A DNA stretch of 51,644 nt, taken from contig NZ_JACIYP010000029.1 of assembly GCF_014359905.1 (NCBI RefSeq), positions 1-51,644 of the forward strand. Direction: 5' to 3'. Below, piece by piece: positions 16,671 to 24,961 of the stretch (position 1 is its first letter; each line of letters begins with the position of its first letter). Position numbers and translations under genes: made by a program. The notes under the pieces are model-generated. The model worked only from the letters and a program-made list of their open reading frames with translations. It ran no database searches and was not told where the DNA came from. Origin of the DNA: Hoeflea sp. (lineage in GTDB: Bacteria > Pseudomonadota > Alphaproteobacteria > Rhizobiales > Rhizobiaceae).

Positions 16671-17389
16671 TTCGCGGTCGATCCTTCAGGACCGGTGAAA
16701 CTTGCGTCAAAAAACTCGCCGGAAATCCTGCGCCGGTTGAATTCCTTCAGCTTCGGATAGGTCTCGCCAAATGCGGTCAGGAACTCCTGCATCGGCGCAT
16801 CCACAAACAAGCCCCTATCATTGACGTATTCCATGTGGCGGCGGTTCGTGTCGTCAAATTCGTGAAACAGCGCGTCGTGCTCTCCGTCGAATTCCAGCGG
16901 TTTGACGCCAAAACGCTGGCACAATTCCATGTTGAAGGCCGGGGTCACCTTGAAAGATGATTCACCCAGCCAAAGCTGAACATAGCCGTGGTAGATGAAC
17001 AGGTCGGTGCCCATCAGTTCGGCCAGTTTGGGCGTGTTCAGATGGTTACGGACATCCGCAAACCCAAGAGCCGCTGGAATGCCAACTGCCCGTAGGCACG
17101 CCGCCAAAAGGATTGCCTTGGGCACGCAAAACGCAGAGTCCATGCTCGCGATAACACTTGCCCTATAATCCTCGGCATTCAGGGAAAACGTGTAAGGATC
17201 ATACCGCAGATCGTCGCGCACTGCCTGAAACAGGCGCACCGCCTTGTCCCTTTTGGGTGCATCCGGCTCCATGTTGCTCAGTGCCCGCATCACAAATGCC
17301 CGCACTTCCATACTATCGCTATCAACATAATGCGCAGGGGAGACGAAGCGCTCCGCTTCAGCGGAAAGTTCCGGCATCAGCTCAGACAT
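16667..17389 (-). CDS. Transglutaminase-like superfamily protein
   Basis: A 240-residue protein with the transglutaminase/papain-like core: Cys88 in AFCVPKAILLAACLRAVGIPA and His134 in YHGYVQLWLG are the expected nucleophile and base. The third residue, normally Asp in a VDPT-type strand, is Thr149 (FKVTPAFN), which may alter or weaken catalysis. There is no signal peptide, so it should be cytoplasmic. It is the first gene after an operator/promoter at 17422, has a strong GGAGGGG site, and overlaps MaoC by ATGA. Its place in a CoA catabolic operon suggests an amidase, peptidase or acyl-transfer role in the pathway, but no function is known to me. Confidence 0.75.
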   Translation of the reverse strand: MSELMPELSAEAERFVSPAHYVDSDSMEVRAFVMRALSNMEPDAPKRDKAVRLFQAVRDDLRYDPYTFSLNAEDYRASVIASMDSAFCVPKAILLAACLRAVGIPAALGFADVRNHLNTPKLAELMGTDLFIYHGYVQLWLGESSFKVTPAFNMELCQRFGVKPLEFDGEHDALFHEFDDTNRRHMEYVNDRGLFVDAPMQEFLTAFGETYPKLKEFNRRRISGEFFDASFTGPEGSTAK

Positions 17390-17421
17390 TGTGACCCCTC
17401 CAAAGGCAATCCTAACACATT

Positions 17422-17437
17422 TCTAACAGGCGTTAGA
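17422..17437. promoter_or_regulatory. Palindromic operator a (TCTAAC-N4-GTTAGA)
   Basis: TCTAACAGGCGTTAGA, a perfect 6+6 inverted repeat with a 4-base centre, 33 bp upstream of the transglutaminase-like start. On the minus strand TTTGAA and TAGAAA lie 16 bp apart as a possible promoter, with the palindrome between and overlapping the -10. Same sequence type as sites at 21079, 33609, 38703 and 40305. Confidence 0.8.
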
Positions 17438-17491
17438 TTATTTCAAACAGCTTCAGCCGTCAACCTATTCTGACGCCTCAGCGGCCACTAT

Positions 17492-18610
17492 TTACAACCC
17501 AAACTCGGCATTTTGCTCGCCCAGATCGGGCGCGGCGCGACTGTCGGCGACTGCGCCGCGAAATTCCGGCGCAATCGGCAAAGGTAGTGCTGGGACTTGC
17601 TCGCCCCCAACCGAAACCATCCGCTCGAACATGCCGCGCGCCGTGAAATGCGGATCGGCTGCGGCCTCGGCCGGTGTCTTGACAATTGTGCAGCAGCAAT
17701 CCGCCGCATCCAACAATAGTGCCCAATGAGCAGATGGTCTGGCCACAATCCGGCGCGCGACCTCGGCCTTTGTCGCCGCTGGATCGGCAAGGTCATCGCG
17801 AAGGTGCCGCGGCAGGTCGATGACATTGCAAAATGCGGACCAGAATTTCTGCTCCAGCGCCCCGACCGCAACCTGCCTGCCGTCTGATGCCGAATACAAC
17901 CTGTAACGTGCCCTGCCCCCAGTCAGCCTGTCACCGCCATTTTCAATAGGCTCGCCCGCGATGACTCCCTTGGTGTGCGCCCAATAGGCGAAAGCAAACG
18001 CGCCCTCGGACATGGCTATGTCCAGATGAACCCCCTGCCCGGTTTTATCGCGCTGGCGCAGCGCAAGCAGTATATTCATGATTGCCGGATAGGTTCCCCC
18101 GCCGATATCGGCGATCAGACCAAACGGGGCGGTTGGGCTGTCAACCGGGCCCGAGCTGAGCGACAAGATACCCGCGTCACCGACATAGTTCATATCGTGC
18201 CCAGCGGCGTCTCGTTTCGGGCCACTCTGGCCATACCCTGTAATCGAACAATAGATGATCCCAGGGTTGAGCATTCTGACCGCATTGTATCCCAATCCCA
18301 GCCTATCCATGACGCCGGGCCGGAATTGCTCAACGATGACATCGGCCGTCTTAATCAACGACCGCAAGCTGGCCACAGCCCCTGCCGCCTTAAGGTCCAG
18401 CGCGACACTCTTCTTGCCCCGGTTCAGGATGGCATACCCCAGACTGCGGCCCTCGATCTTCGGCTCTGTCAGGCGCATGTCTTCGCCGGTGCCCGGACGC
18501 TCCAGTTTGATGACCTCAGCCCCGGCTTCGGCCAGCATCAGCGTAGCCATGGGGCCGGGAAGAAGCGTACTGAAATCCAGCACCAGGATATCGTCAAGCG
18601 GTTGGGTCAA
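17492..18610 (-). CDS. Alpha-methylacyl-CoA racemase-like CaiB family protein
   Basis: A 372-residue CaiB-fold protein. Its active-site region AAGHDMNYVGDAG followed by LIADIGGG resembles bacterial alpha-methylacyl-CoA racemase, where a His and an Asp at these places exchange the alpha proton. A racemase would let both epimers of 2-methyl-branched acyl-CoAs enter stereospecific dehydrogenation. The start codon is TTG at 18610, with GAGGAGAGGG just upstream; no nearer ATG fits the family start (LDDILVLDFS). Last gene of the DUF35-aldolase-hydratase operon, 12 bp after the hydratase. A CoA transferase role cannot be excluded. Confidence 0.82.
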   Translation of the reverse strand: MTQPLDDILVLDFSTLLPGPMATLMLAEAGAEVIKLERPGTGEDMRLTEPKIEGRSLGYAILNRGKKSVALDLKAAGAVASLRSLIKTADVIVEQFRPGVMDRLGLGYNAVRMLNPGIIYCSITGYGQSGPKRDAAGHDMNYVGDAGILSLSSGPVDSPTAPFGLIADIGGGTYPAIMNILLALRQRDKTGQGVHLDIAMSEGAFAFAYWAHTKGVIAGEPIENGGDRLTGGRARYRLYSASDGRQVAVGALEQKFWSAFCNVIDLPRHLRDDLADPAATKAEVARRIVARPSAHWALLLDAADCCCTIVKTPAEAAADPHFTARGMFERMVSVGGEQVPALPLPIAPEFRGAVADSRAAPDLGEQNAEFGL

Positions 18611-18622
18611 ATATCCCTCTCC

Positions 18623-19480
18623 TCAGGCAAGTCGTGCTGCGCCGTTGTTCAGCACCACCACATCACGTTCCGGTACCAGTGCGCGAAACCGTACCTCTGT
18701 GCCGTCTTGCCAGATTTCGAAGCGCACAGTTTCACCGGGGTAAACCGGCGCGGAAAAACGCACATCCAAACCAGTCAGGCCGCTTGCATCATAGTCGCAG
18801 ATCGTCTTCAGGATCGCCCGGCACCCCAGACCATAGGTTGCCAAACCATGAAGGATCGGACGGTCAAACCCGACCGATCTCGCAACCGCCGGGTCGGCAT
18901 GAAGTGGGTTGTAATCACCGCTCAGTCGGTAAATCAGCGCTTGGCGCGGCAGTGTCGTCAGATCACAAATATGGTCCGGTGCCCGGTCCGGCAACGTAGC
19001 CGGAGTTGGCCCGGCAAGCTTCTCTCCACCGAAACCGCCATCGCCGCGCGCAAAGGTCGACATTGTGACCCGGGCCAGTGTCTCATTACTAGCTGCGTCT
19101 ATGATATCGCGACTGATATAAAGCACCGCGCCCTTGCCTTCGCCCTTGTCTGAAATCTGATCAATCCAGGTGCGCCCGATCACCGTGCCTTCGACAGGCA
19201 GGGGGTTGAACACGTCCAGCCATTGTTCGCCGTGCAGAACCTTTTTCCAATCGACGCCTGTGCGCGGGTCACTCAACCAGAAACCGGGATATCCCAGAAT
19301 GACGGCCATGCTTGGCGCAGCCAACAGACCGTCTTCATAGACATAGGCCAGTTCTTTTTCTTCGCTCGGGTCCTCTCCGAACCCCAGACCAAGCGCATAA
19401 AGCATCGTGTCCCGCTTGGTATAGCTGTGCTCCAGGTCTTCGAATTCCCAAGCGTTCAGCGCATCAATATCCAAAGGCAT
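18623..19480 (-). CDS. MFE-2-type (R)-specific 2-enoyl-CoA hydratase
   Basis: A 285-residue double-hotdog hydratase like hydratase 2 of peroxisomal multifunctional enzyme type 2. The catalytic motif YRLSGDYNPLHADPAVA is complete (Asp, Asn, His), and GFDRPILHGLATYG follows. The start is ATG 19480, preceded by GGGGAG, where the family N-terminus (MPLDIDALNAWEF) begins; the frame runs open further upstream into the neighbouring gene. Lies 22 bp after the aldolase-like gene. The matching SDR is at 6934-7848 in another operon. Confidence 0.9.
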   Translation of the reverse strand: MPLDIDALNAWEFEDLEHSYTKRDTMLYALGLGFGEDPSEEKELAYVYEDGLLAAPSMAVILGYPGFWLSDPRTGVDWKKVLHGEQWLDVFNPLPVEGTVIGRTWIDQISDKGEGKGAVLYISRDIIDAASNETLARVTMSTFARGDGGFGGEKLAGPTPATLPDRAPDHICDLTTLPRQALIYRLSGDYNPLHADPAVARSVGFDRPILHGLATYGLGCRAILKTICDYDASGLTGLDVRFSAPVYPGETVRFEIWQDGTEVRFRALVPERDVVVLNNGAARLA

Positions 19481-19502
19481 TCCCGGTTCTCCCCTGTCGA
19501 AA

Positions 19503-20654
19503 TCAAATGGTGCTGGCTGCGCCCAGAATGGCCGTGACCTGGCTGGATAATACCCCGCCATTACCATGCGCCAACGCCAGTTCCACGTCATCAAGTTGCA
19601 ACCCCGGAGCATCCCCCCTGATCTGGCGTGCTGCCTCGATCACCGTGAAGATGCCGTACATTCCCGGGTGCACACATGACAGCCCGCCGCCATTGGTGTT
19701 GACCGGCAACGCGCCTCCTGGTGCGATTCTGCCATCGGCGACAAATGCGCCGCCTTCGCCCTTGGCGCAGAACCCAAGGTCTTCGAGAAACAGGATGGTG
19801 TTGATGGTAAACGCATCATAGAGCTCGACCACGTCGATATCGCCGGGCGTCACCCCGGCCATCGCAAAGGCACGACTGCCGGACTCCCGCGCCGCCGTAA
19901 CGGTGAAATCCTGCATTTGCGAGATCTGCCGGTGGCTGCTGGCCGCCGCCGTGCCCAGAACATAGACTGGCGCATTGGGAAAATCCTTCGCCCGGTCAGC
20001 CCGCACCATTACAATTGCACCGCCGCCATCGGTGACCAGGCAACAATCACGCGTGGTCAGCGGATCGCCCACCATACGCGCGCCCAGAACATCCTCACGG
20101 ATCAACTCGCCTCGCTCAAAGGCTTCGGGATTGTGCCGGGCCCAGGCCCGTGCCGCGACGGCCACATCGGCCAGTTGTTCGCGTGTGGTGCCGTATTCAT
20201 ACATGTGCCGCGCGGCGGCCATCGCATAGGCCGAAATCGGATACCGCGGGCTATATAACCCCTCATAAGGCGGCAGCTTTGACGCAGTAACAAGCCGCCC
20301 GGACGCTGTGCGCTGATTGGAGCCGTAGCAGATCAGCGCCACATCGCAGAGCCCGGCCTGCAACGCCAGTGTTGCCGAGGTCAGATAGTTCACAAACGAA
20401 GATCCACCCGTCATAGTGCCATCAACATAGCGCGGCTGAATCCCCAGATATTCCGCCGCCATGAGAACCGGCATGGCGTCCTCCATCATGGTGCAGAACA
20501 GGCCGTCGACATCGCTCAGCTTCAGCCCGGCATCCTCCAGCGCCGCAAGCGCCGATTGCGCCATGATGTCATAAGCTGAAAACCCCGGCGCCTCGCCAAA
20601 ACCCGCATGCCCCACGCCAACGATAGCGGATTTTCCGCGCAATTGATCAACCAT
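19503..20654 (-). CDS. Thiolase-fold Ltp2-like aldolase (no catalytic Cys)
   Basis: A 383-residue member of the SCP-x/lipid-transfer branch of the thiolase superfamily. The nucleophilic Cys of true thiolases is missing: where the homologue at 37454 reads NNNCSTGSS, this protein reads DGTMTGGSS, with Met81 at the Cys position. The His of the C-terminal half is kept (LSCVHPGMYG), and ELYDAFTIN replaces ELHDCF. Loss of the Cys together with an adjacent DUF35 gene is the pattern of the steroid side-chain aldolase Ltp2-ChsH2(DUF35), which performs retro-aldol cleavage of a 3-hydroxyacyl-CoA. I infer the same chemistry. Starts 3 bp after the DUF35 stop. Confidence 0.85.
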   Translation of the reverse strand: MVDQLRGKSAIVGVGHAGFGEAPGFSAYDIMAQSALAALEDAGLKLSDVDGLFCTMMEDAMPVLMAAEYLGIQPRYVDGTMTGGSSFVNYLTSATLALQAGLCDVALICYGSNQRTASGRLVTASKLPPYEGLYSPRYPISAYAMAAARHMYEYGTTREQLADVAVAARAWARHNPEAFERGELIREDVLGARMVGDPLTTRDCCLVTDGGGAIVMVRADRAKDFPNAPVYVLGTAAASSHRQISQMQDFTVTAARESGSRAFAMAGVTPGDIDVVELYDAFTINTILFLEDLGFCAKGEGGAFVADGRIAPGGALPVNTNGGGLSCVHPGMYGIFTVIEAARQIRGDAPGLQLDDVELALAHGNGGVLSSQVTAILGAASTI

Positions 20655-20657
20655 GAC

Positions 20658-21035
20658 TCAGTCCCCCGCCGGTTTGCACAAAACGGACGGAACACCGTCA
20701 ATTTCGCCGATAAAAGCAGTGACCGGCAACCCGATCTTCACGTCGTCAGGAGAGATTTCATCAACCCGGCTCATCATCCGCACCCCCTCGGCCAGTTCAA
20801 CCATACAGACATTATAGTCACCGCCGCGCTCAGACTTACGCCGTACGGTGGTCGTGGTGTGAATGGTGCCGTCGCCAGAGGCCAAGCGCCATGTCAGCGA
20901 TGAACCTTTGCAATGCGGGCACAAAATACGCGGGAAAAAGATGAACCTTTCACAATCATCACATTGCTGAAGGTTAATCTGTCCCTTTGCCAATCCGTCC
21001 TGGAAAATTTTATCCGGCCCCTGAATTTCCAGCAT
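20658..21035 (-). CDS. DUF35 OB-fold/zinc-ribbon protein, aldolase partner
   Basis: A 125-residue protein with an N-terminal rubredoxin-like zinc ribbon (Cys25, Cys28, Cys39, Cys42 in CDDC and CPHC) and a C-terminal OB fold with acyl-CoA-binding character. ATG 21035 is chosen because AGGGAG precedes it; the longer frame from 21086 starts inside the operator. DUF35 proteins work as obligate partners of thiolase-fold enzymes, here the 19503-20654 product. First gene after the bidirectional promoter at 21079. Confidence 0.88.
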   Translation of the reverse strand: MLEIQGPDKIFQDGLAKGQINLQQCDDCERFIFFPRILCPHCKGSSLTWRLASGDGTIHTTTTVRRKSERGGDYNVCMVELAEGVRMMSRVDEISPDDVKIGLPVTAFIGEIDGVPSVLCKPAGD

Positions 21036-21078
21036 TTCGCCTGCTCCCTTAGTATCTCGAATCTGCGTTGACCTTATT

Positions 21079-21094
21079 TCTAACATTCGTTAGA
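21079..21094. promoter_or_regulatory. Palindromic operator b in a divergent promoter
   Basis: TCTAACATTCGTTAGA; the arms extend to TTTCTAAC/GTTAGAAA at 21077-21096. It lies between the divergent starts at 21035 (minus) and 21137 (plus). Promoter-like boxes overlap it both ways: TTGACC-17 bp-TAGAAA on plus and TTGCAA-16 bp-TAGAAA on minus. One bound repressor could silence both operons. Confidence 0.82.
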
Positions 21095-21136
21095 AATATT
21101 GCAACTCTCCACTCAAACGGCATCGGGCACGTGACC

Positions 21137-22303
21137 ATGAGCATCAATAAAGACGGCTTGCTCGCGGGTGTCAGGGTCATAGACATGACCTCGGTCGTAT
21201 TCGGTCCCCTTGCTACGCAGATGCTTGGTGATTTGGGCGCCGATGTCATCAAAGTCGAGAGCCCCGAAGGCGACATGCTGCGGCAAGTTCAACCCGCCCG
21301 GACGCCCGGAATGGGTGCCGCATTTCTGGGTACCAATCGCAACAAGCGCAGCATTACCCTGGATCTGAAAACAGAAGCAGACCGCGCCGATTTGCTTGAC
21401 TTGTTGGACGATGCGGATGTTTTTGTGTCCAGCATCCGGCCGGCTGCGCTGGCGCGACTGTCTCTTGCCCCCGAGACGCTGCGCGAACGAAACCCCGGGC
21501 TGATTACCGTAGCCGCAGTCGGGTTCGGTTCGGACGGGCCGTATCGCGACAAGCCAGCCTACGACGACAGCGTCCAGTCTGTCTCGGGCATGGCCGGACT
21601 GGCCACGATGTGCAACCCGGACAACCCACCAGCCTATACGCCCACGATTATCGCCGACAAACTTGGCGGGGTGACGGCGGCCTATGCGATCATGGCCGCG
21701 CTGTATCACCGCGAACGAACCGGGCAGGCGCAACATGTCGAGGTTCCTATGTTTGAAACCCTGGCCGCATTCCTGCTGGTCGAACATATGGCCGAGGCGA
21801 CATTTGAATCCGAACCACAAAGCTTCGGATATCAGCGCATGCTGGTCCCGCATCGACGCCCGGTAAAAACCGCAGATGGCTATATTACCATCCTGCCCTA
21901 CTCGAATGCTCAATGGGCGCGGTTTTTCAAAGCCGTGGGGCGCAGCGATATGCTGGATCACCCATGGGTCACAAATATGAACGAACGCAGCCGGAACATC
22001 GGTGGGGTTTATGACATGGTGGCGCAAATTGCGCCGTCACGCACTACCGCCCAGTGGCTTGAGCTGACCGAACAAACCGATATCCCGGCCATGCCGGTTC
22101 GCATGCTGGCAGATCTGCCGCAAGATCCGCACTTGGCCGCAACAGGGTTCTTTCAACAAATCGACCATCCTACAGAAGGGCATATCTGGACGACCAAACC
22201 GCCTATCAGGTTCTCCGCGACCCCTGCGCGCCACGATATCGCTCCGCCACCCGCACTGGGGGAACACAATCCCGACATCCTGAATAGGCCCAAGCCCGAG
22301 TAA
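21137..22303 (+). CDS. CaiB/BaiF family (class III) CoA transferase
   Basis: A 388-residue CaiB-type protein from ATG 21137; the frame is open from 21068, inside the promoter. A GTG at 21131 is a possible alternative; the ribosome site is weak for both. Family features are LGDLGADVIKVESPEGD, AAFLGTNRNKRSITLDLK and the likely catalytic Asp in YDDSVQSVSGMAG. It is a single-gene unit, divergent from the DUF35 operon and convergent with etfA; the hairpin at 22342 lies between. Expected to activate a carboxylate using CoA from a pathway thioester. Confidence 0.87.
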   Translation: MSINKDGLLAGVRVIDMTSVVFGPLATQMLGDLGADVIKVESPEGDMLRQVQPARTPGMGAAFLGTNRNKRSITLDLKTEADRADLLDLLDDADVFVSSIRPAALARLSLAPETLRERNPGLITVAAVGFGSDGPYRDKPAYDDSVQSVSGMAGLATMCNPDNPPAYTPTIIADKLGGVTAAYAIMAALYHRERTGQAQHVEVPMFETLAAFLLVEHMAEATFESEPQSFGYQRMLVPHRRPVKTADGYITILPYSNAQWARFFKAVGRSDMLDHPWVTNMNERSRNIGGVYDMVAQIAPSRTTAQWLELTEQTDIPAMPVRMLADLPQDPHLAATGFFQQIDHPTEGHIWTTKPPIRFSATPARHDIAPPPALGEHNPDILNRPKPE

Positions 22304-22341
22304 TCCGGCGTAGCGGGAAAAGCGAAAGACCCGCCTGTTGT

Positions 22342-22384
22342 AACCGCCCTCCGAAAGTTGGTGTCCAACTTTCGGAGGGCGGTT
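22342..22384. terminator. Bidirectional hairpin between convergent genes
   Basis: A perfect 20-bp inverted repeat: the left arm begins AACCGCCCTCCG at 22342-22361, the loop is TGT, and the right arm is 22365-22384. It lies between the stops of the plus-strand CoA transferase (22303) and minus-strand etfA (22433), so it can serve both directions. There is no long T tract on either side. Confidence 0.8.
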
Positions 22385-22432
22385 GAGTTTGTGGCGGGCC
22401 TTTTATGACGTTTTGTACGTTTCTTACGAAAC

Positions 22433-23362
22433 TTAGCCGAGTTTCTCGATCAGTTCGGGCACAGCTGTGAACAGGTCAGCAACCAGACCGAAATCGGCAA
22501 CCTGAAAGATCGGGGCCTCTTCGTCCTTGTTGATGGCGACGATGATCTTTGAATCCTTCATCCCCGCAAGGTGCTGAATCGCGCCTGAGATCCCGACCGC
22601 AACGTAAAGATCGGGGGCAACCACCTTGCCCGTCTGACCCACCTGCCAGTCGTTCGGGGCATAGCCACTGTCGACCGCAGCGCGGGATGCACCCACGGCG
22701 GCACCCAGCTTGTCAGCCAGTTGCTCGATCAGCTTGAAGTCATCTTCCGAGCCGACCCCGCGGCCGCCAGACACGACGATGCCTGCGCTGGTCAGTTCGG
22801 CACGGTGGGATGCGGCCACCTTGTCCTCGACCCAGGAGGACAGGCCAGGATTCTCGCCAACGGCGATGGTTTCCACTACTGCCGAACCGCCTAGACCCGC
22901 GGCGTCAAACGTCGAGGTGCGGAAGGTCACGACCTTCCTGGCATCCGTCGACTTTACCGTCTGGATCGCGTTGCCAGCATAGATCGGGCGCTCGAAGGTC
23001 GACCCGTCGACCACGCCCGACGCGTCCGAGATTACCATCACGTCCAGAAGGGCCGCGACGCGGGGCATCACGTTCTTGGCGTCGGTAGTGGCGGGGGCGA
23101 CGATATGTTCGTAATCACCGGCAAGGCCGACGATCAGCGCGGCAGTCGGTTCAGCCAGCCGGTGACCCAGCGAGACATCTTCAGCCACGAGCACTTTCGT
23201 CACACCGTCGATGGCGGCGGCGGAGTCCCCTGCGGCGGCGGCGGATGCGCCACAGCACAACACGGTCACATCACCCAGCAATTTGGCCGCGGTTACGGCT
23301 TTGGCGGTGGCGTCCATCGCCAGTTTGCCATCGGTCACCTCGGCAAGGAGAAGAACAGCCAT
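22433..23362 (-). CDS. etfA: Electron transfer flavoprotein alpha subunit
   Basis: FAD-binding large subunit of ETF, 309 residues, the usual length. It accepts electrons from the acyl-CoA dehydrogenases and passes them to ETF-ubiquinone oxidoreductase, which is not encoded in the window. The conserved FAD region is seen as SGGRGVGSEDDFKLIEQLADKLGAAVGASRAAVD, with further motifs GISGAIQHLAGM and IVAINKD. The start codon shares one base with the etfB stop (TAATG). A cluster-dedicated copy fits the many dehydrogenases here, but it could also be the only ETF of the genome. Confidence 0.95.
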   Translation of the reverse strand: MAVLLLAEVTDGKLAMDATAKAVTAAKLLGDVTVLCCGASAAAAGDSAAAIDGVTKVLVAEDVSLGHRLAEPTAALIVGLAGDYEHIVAPATTDAKNVMPRVAALLDVMVISDASGVVDGSTFERPIYAGNAIQTVKSTDARKVVTFRTSTFDAAGLGGSAVVETIAVGENPGLSSWVEDKVAASHRAELTSAGIVVSGGRGVGSEDDFKLIEQLADKLGAAVGASRAAVDSGYAPNDWQVGQTGKVVAPDLYVAVGISGAIQHLAGMKDSKIIVAINKDEEAPIFQVADFGLVADLFTAVPELIEKLG

Positions 23363-24120
23363 TACAAAGCCCCCACTTCTTTAAGTTTCGAAATCAGCGA
23401 GTCGACCGAGTCGACCCTAATGCCAGCGGCGCGAGCCTTAGGCTCGGACGTTTTAACGACCTCTAGGCGCGGGGTGACATCGACGCCATAATCGGCTGCG
23501 GTCTTTTCATCCAGCGGCTTTTTTTTGGCCTTCATGATGTTGGGCAGTGAGGCATAGCGCGGTTCGTTCAAGCGCAGGTCCACGGTGATGATGGCCGGCA
23601 TCTTGACGCTGATGGTTTGCAGGCCGCCATCGACTTCGCGGGTGACCTTCGCACTGTCGCCTTCGATGTCCAGCTCGGAGGCAAAGGTGCCCTGCGACCA
23701 GCCCAGCAGGGCCGACAGCATCTGACCGGTGGCGTTCATGTCGTTGTCGATCGCCTGCTTGCCTGCCAGAACCAGGCCAGGCTTCTCTTCGTCGACAATT
23801 GCCTTGAGGATCTTTGCCACCGCCAGCGGCTCGATGTCCTGATGGACGTCGTCAGCGGCGACAACCAGGATGGCGCGGTCGGCACCCATGGCCAGCGCCG
23901 TGCGCAAGGTCTCCTGCGCCTGTTTCACACCGATCGAAACGACCACGACCTCTTCGGCCTTGCCGGCCTCCTTCAGGCGGATTGCTTCTTCGACGGCGAT
24001 TTCGTCGAACGGGTTCATCGACATCTTGACGTTGGCGAGGTCGACGCCCGATCCATCCGCTTTGACACGAACTTTCACGTTGTAGTCGATCACGCGCTTC
24101 ACAGGCACCAACACCTTCAT
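23362..24120 (-). CDS. etfB: Electron transfer flavoprotein beta subunit
   Basis: AMP-binding small subunit of ETF, 252 residues. The ETF-beta signature ending [20 protein letters not shown] is intact. It contains the recognition loop that docks to acyl-CoA dehydrogenases. The N-terminus [19 protein letters not shown] is typical. It precedes etfA with a one-base overlap and follows a crotonase gene by 45 bp, the only sizeable gap in this end of the operon, so a local promoter is possible. Confidence 0.95.
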   Translation of the reverse strand: MKVLVPVKRVIDYNVKVRVKADGSGVDLANVKMSMNPFDEIAVEEAIRLKEAGKAEEVVVVSIGVKQAQETLRTALAMGADRAILVVAADDVHQDIEPLAVAKILKAIVDEEKPGLVLAGKQAIDNDMNATGQMLSALLGWSQGTFASELDIEGDSAKVTREVDGGLQTISVKMPAIITVDLRLNEPRYASLPNIMKAKKKPLDEKTAADYGVDVTPRLEVVKTSEPKARAAGIRVDSVDSLISKLKEVGAL

Positions 24121-24165
24121 CAGCGTTTTCTCCTCATTTGGAATATGATTTCTCGATCTCGTGGC

Positions 24166-24948
24166 TCAGAGATCCCTAAATTTCGGCTTTCGTTTTTCTG
24201 CGAAAGCGCTCATTGCCTCCGGAAAATCATGCGCGCCCAGCAGGATCGTCTGCGCGCGGCACTCAATCTCCAAAGCCTCTTGAAAGGAACATTCCGCAGT
24301 TTCACGCATCACGCGCTTGCTGCACTCGATTCCGAATATCGGATTTGCAGCCATTTCAGCGGCGATTCCGATCGCGGTGGCTTCGGTTTCGCTGGCGGGC
24401 ACACATTCTTCTACCGCACGCATCTGATGGGCTCTCTTGCCGGAAATCTCGCGGCCGGTCAGAACCAGGAGCCGCGCCGCGCCGGACCCCATGCGCTGTT
24501 GTAGCAGCCAGCTCGATCCAGTGTCGGGGCAGCCGCCCACCTTGGAGAACACTTGACAGAAACGCGCGTCTTCGGCTGCGACAATGACGTCGGCGCACAG
24601 CGCGAGACTCATTCCGGCGCCATAGGCGACACCATTGACAGCGGCTATCAGCGGCTTGTTGAAACCGTAAGCAGCGCGCCCGCCACAATGCACCTTGTCA
24701 ACCATCTCATAAGTCGCCCGCGCGCCTTTTGCGATCTCGGCCCGAAACCCGACAAGATCGCCCCCGCTTGAAAAATGGTCGCCGCCAGTCATTACAACGG
24801 CACGCACCCCGTCATCACTTTGCGCTGCATCAAGGGCCGCAACAAACTGGTCAACGAATGGGAGACTATAAGGGTTGCGGCGTGCCGGCTGGGTGAACCG
24901 CAAGACCCCCACCCCGTTATCGACGTCAAATTGCATGAGTTCAGACAT
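24166..24948 (-). CDS. Enoyl-CoA hydratase/isomerase family protein
   Basis: A 260-residue crotonase-fold protein. ATG 24948 has AAGGTG upstream; the frame is open from 25041. The oxyanion strands are SSGGDLVGF and NGVAYGAGMS. In place of the QPE glutamate the sequence is CQVFSKVGGCPDTGSSW, so the acid residue is the Asp of CPD, as in many enoyl-CoA isomerase or 2-(1,2-epoxy)-type relatives. Terminal AEKRKPKF is typical. Follows the next crotonase by 13 bp; precise reaction unknown. Confidence 0.87.
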   Translation of the reverse strand: MSELMQFDVDNGVGVLRFTQPARRNPYSLPFVDQFVAALDAAQSDDGVRAVVMTGGDHFSSGGDLVGFRAEIAKGARATYEMVDKVHCGGRAAYGFNKPLIAAVNGVAYGAGMSLALCADVIVAAEDARFCQVFSKVGGCPDTGSSWLLQQRMGSGAARLLVLTGREISGKRAHQMRAVEECVPASETEATAIGIAAEMAANPIFGIECSKRVMRETAECSFQEALEIECRAQTILLGAHDFPEAMSAFAEKRKPKFRDL

Positions 24949-24961
24949 ATCAGGCACCTTG

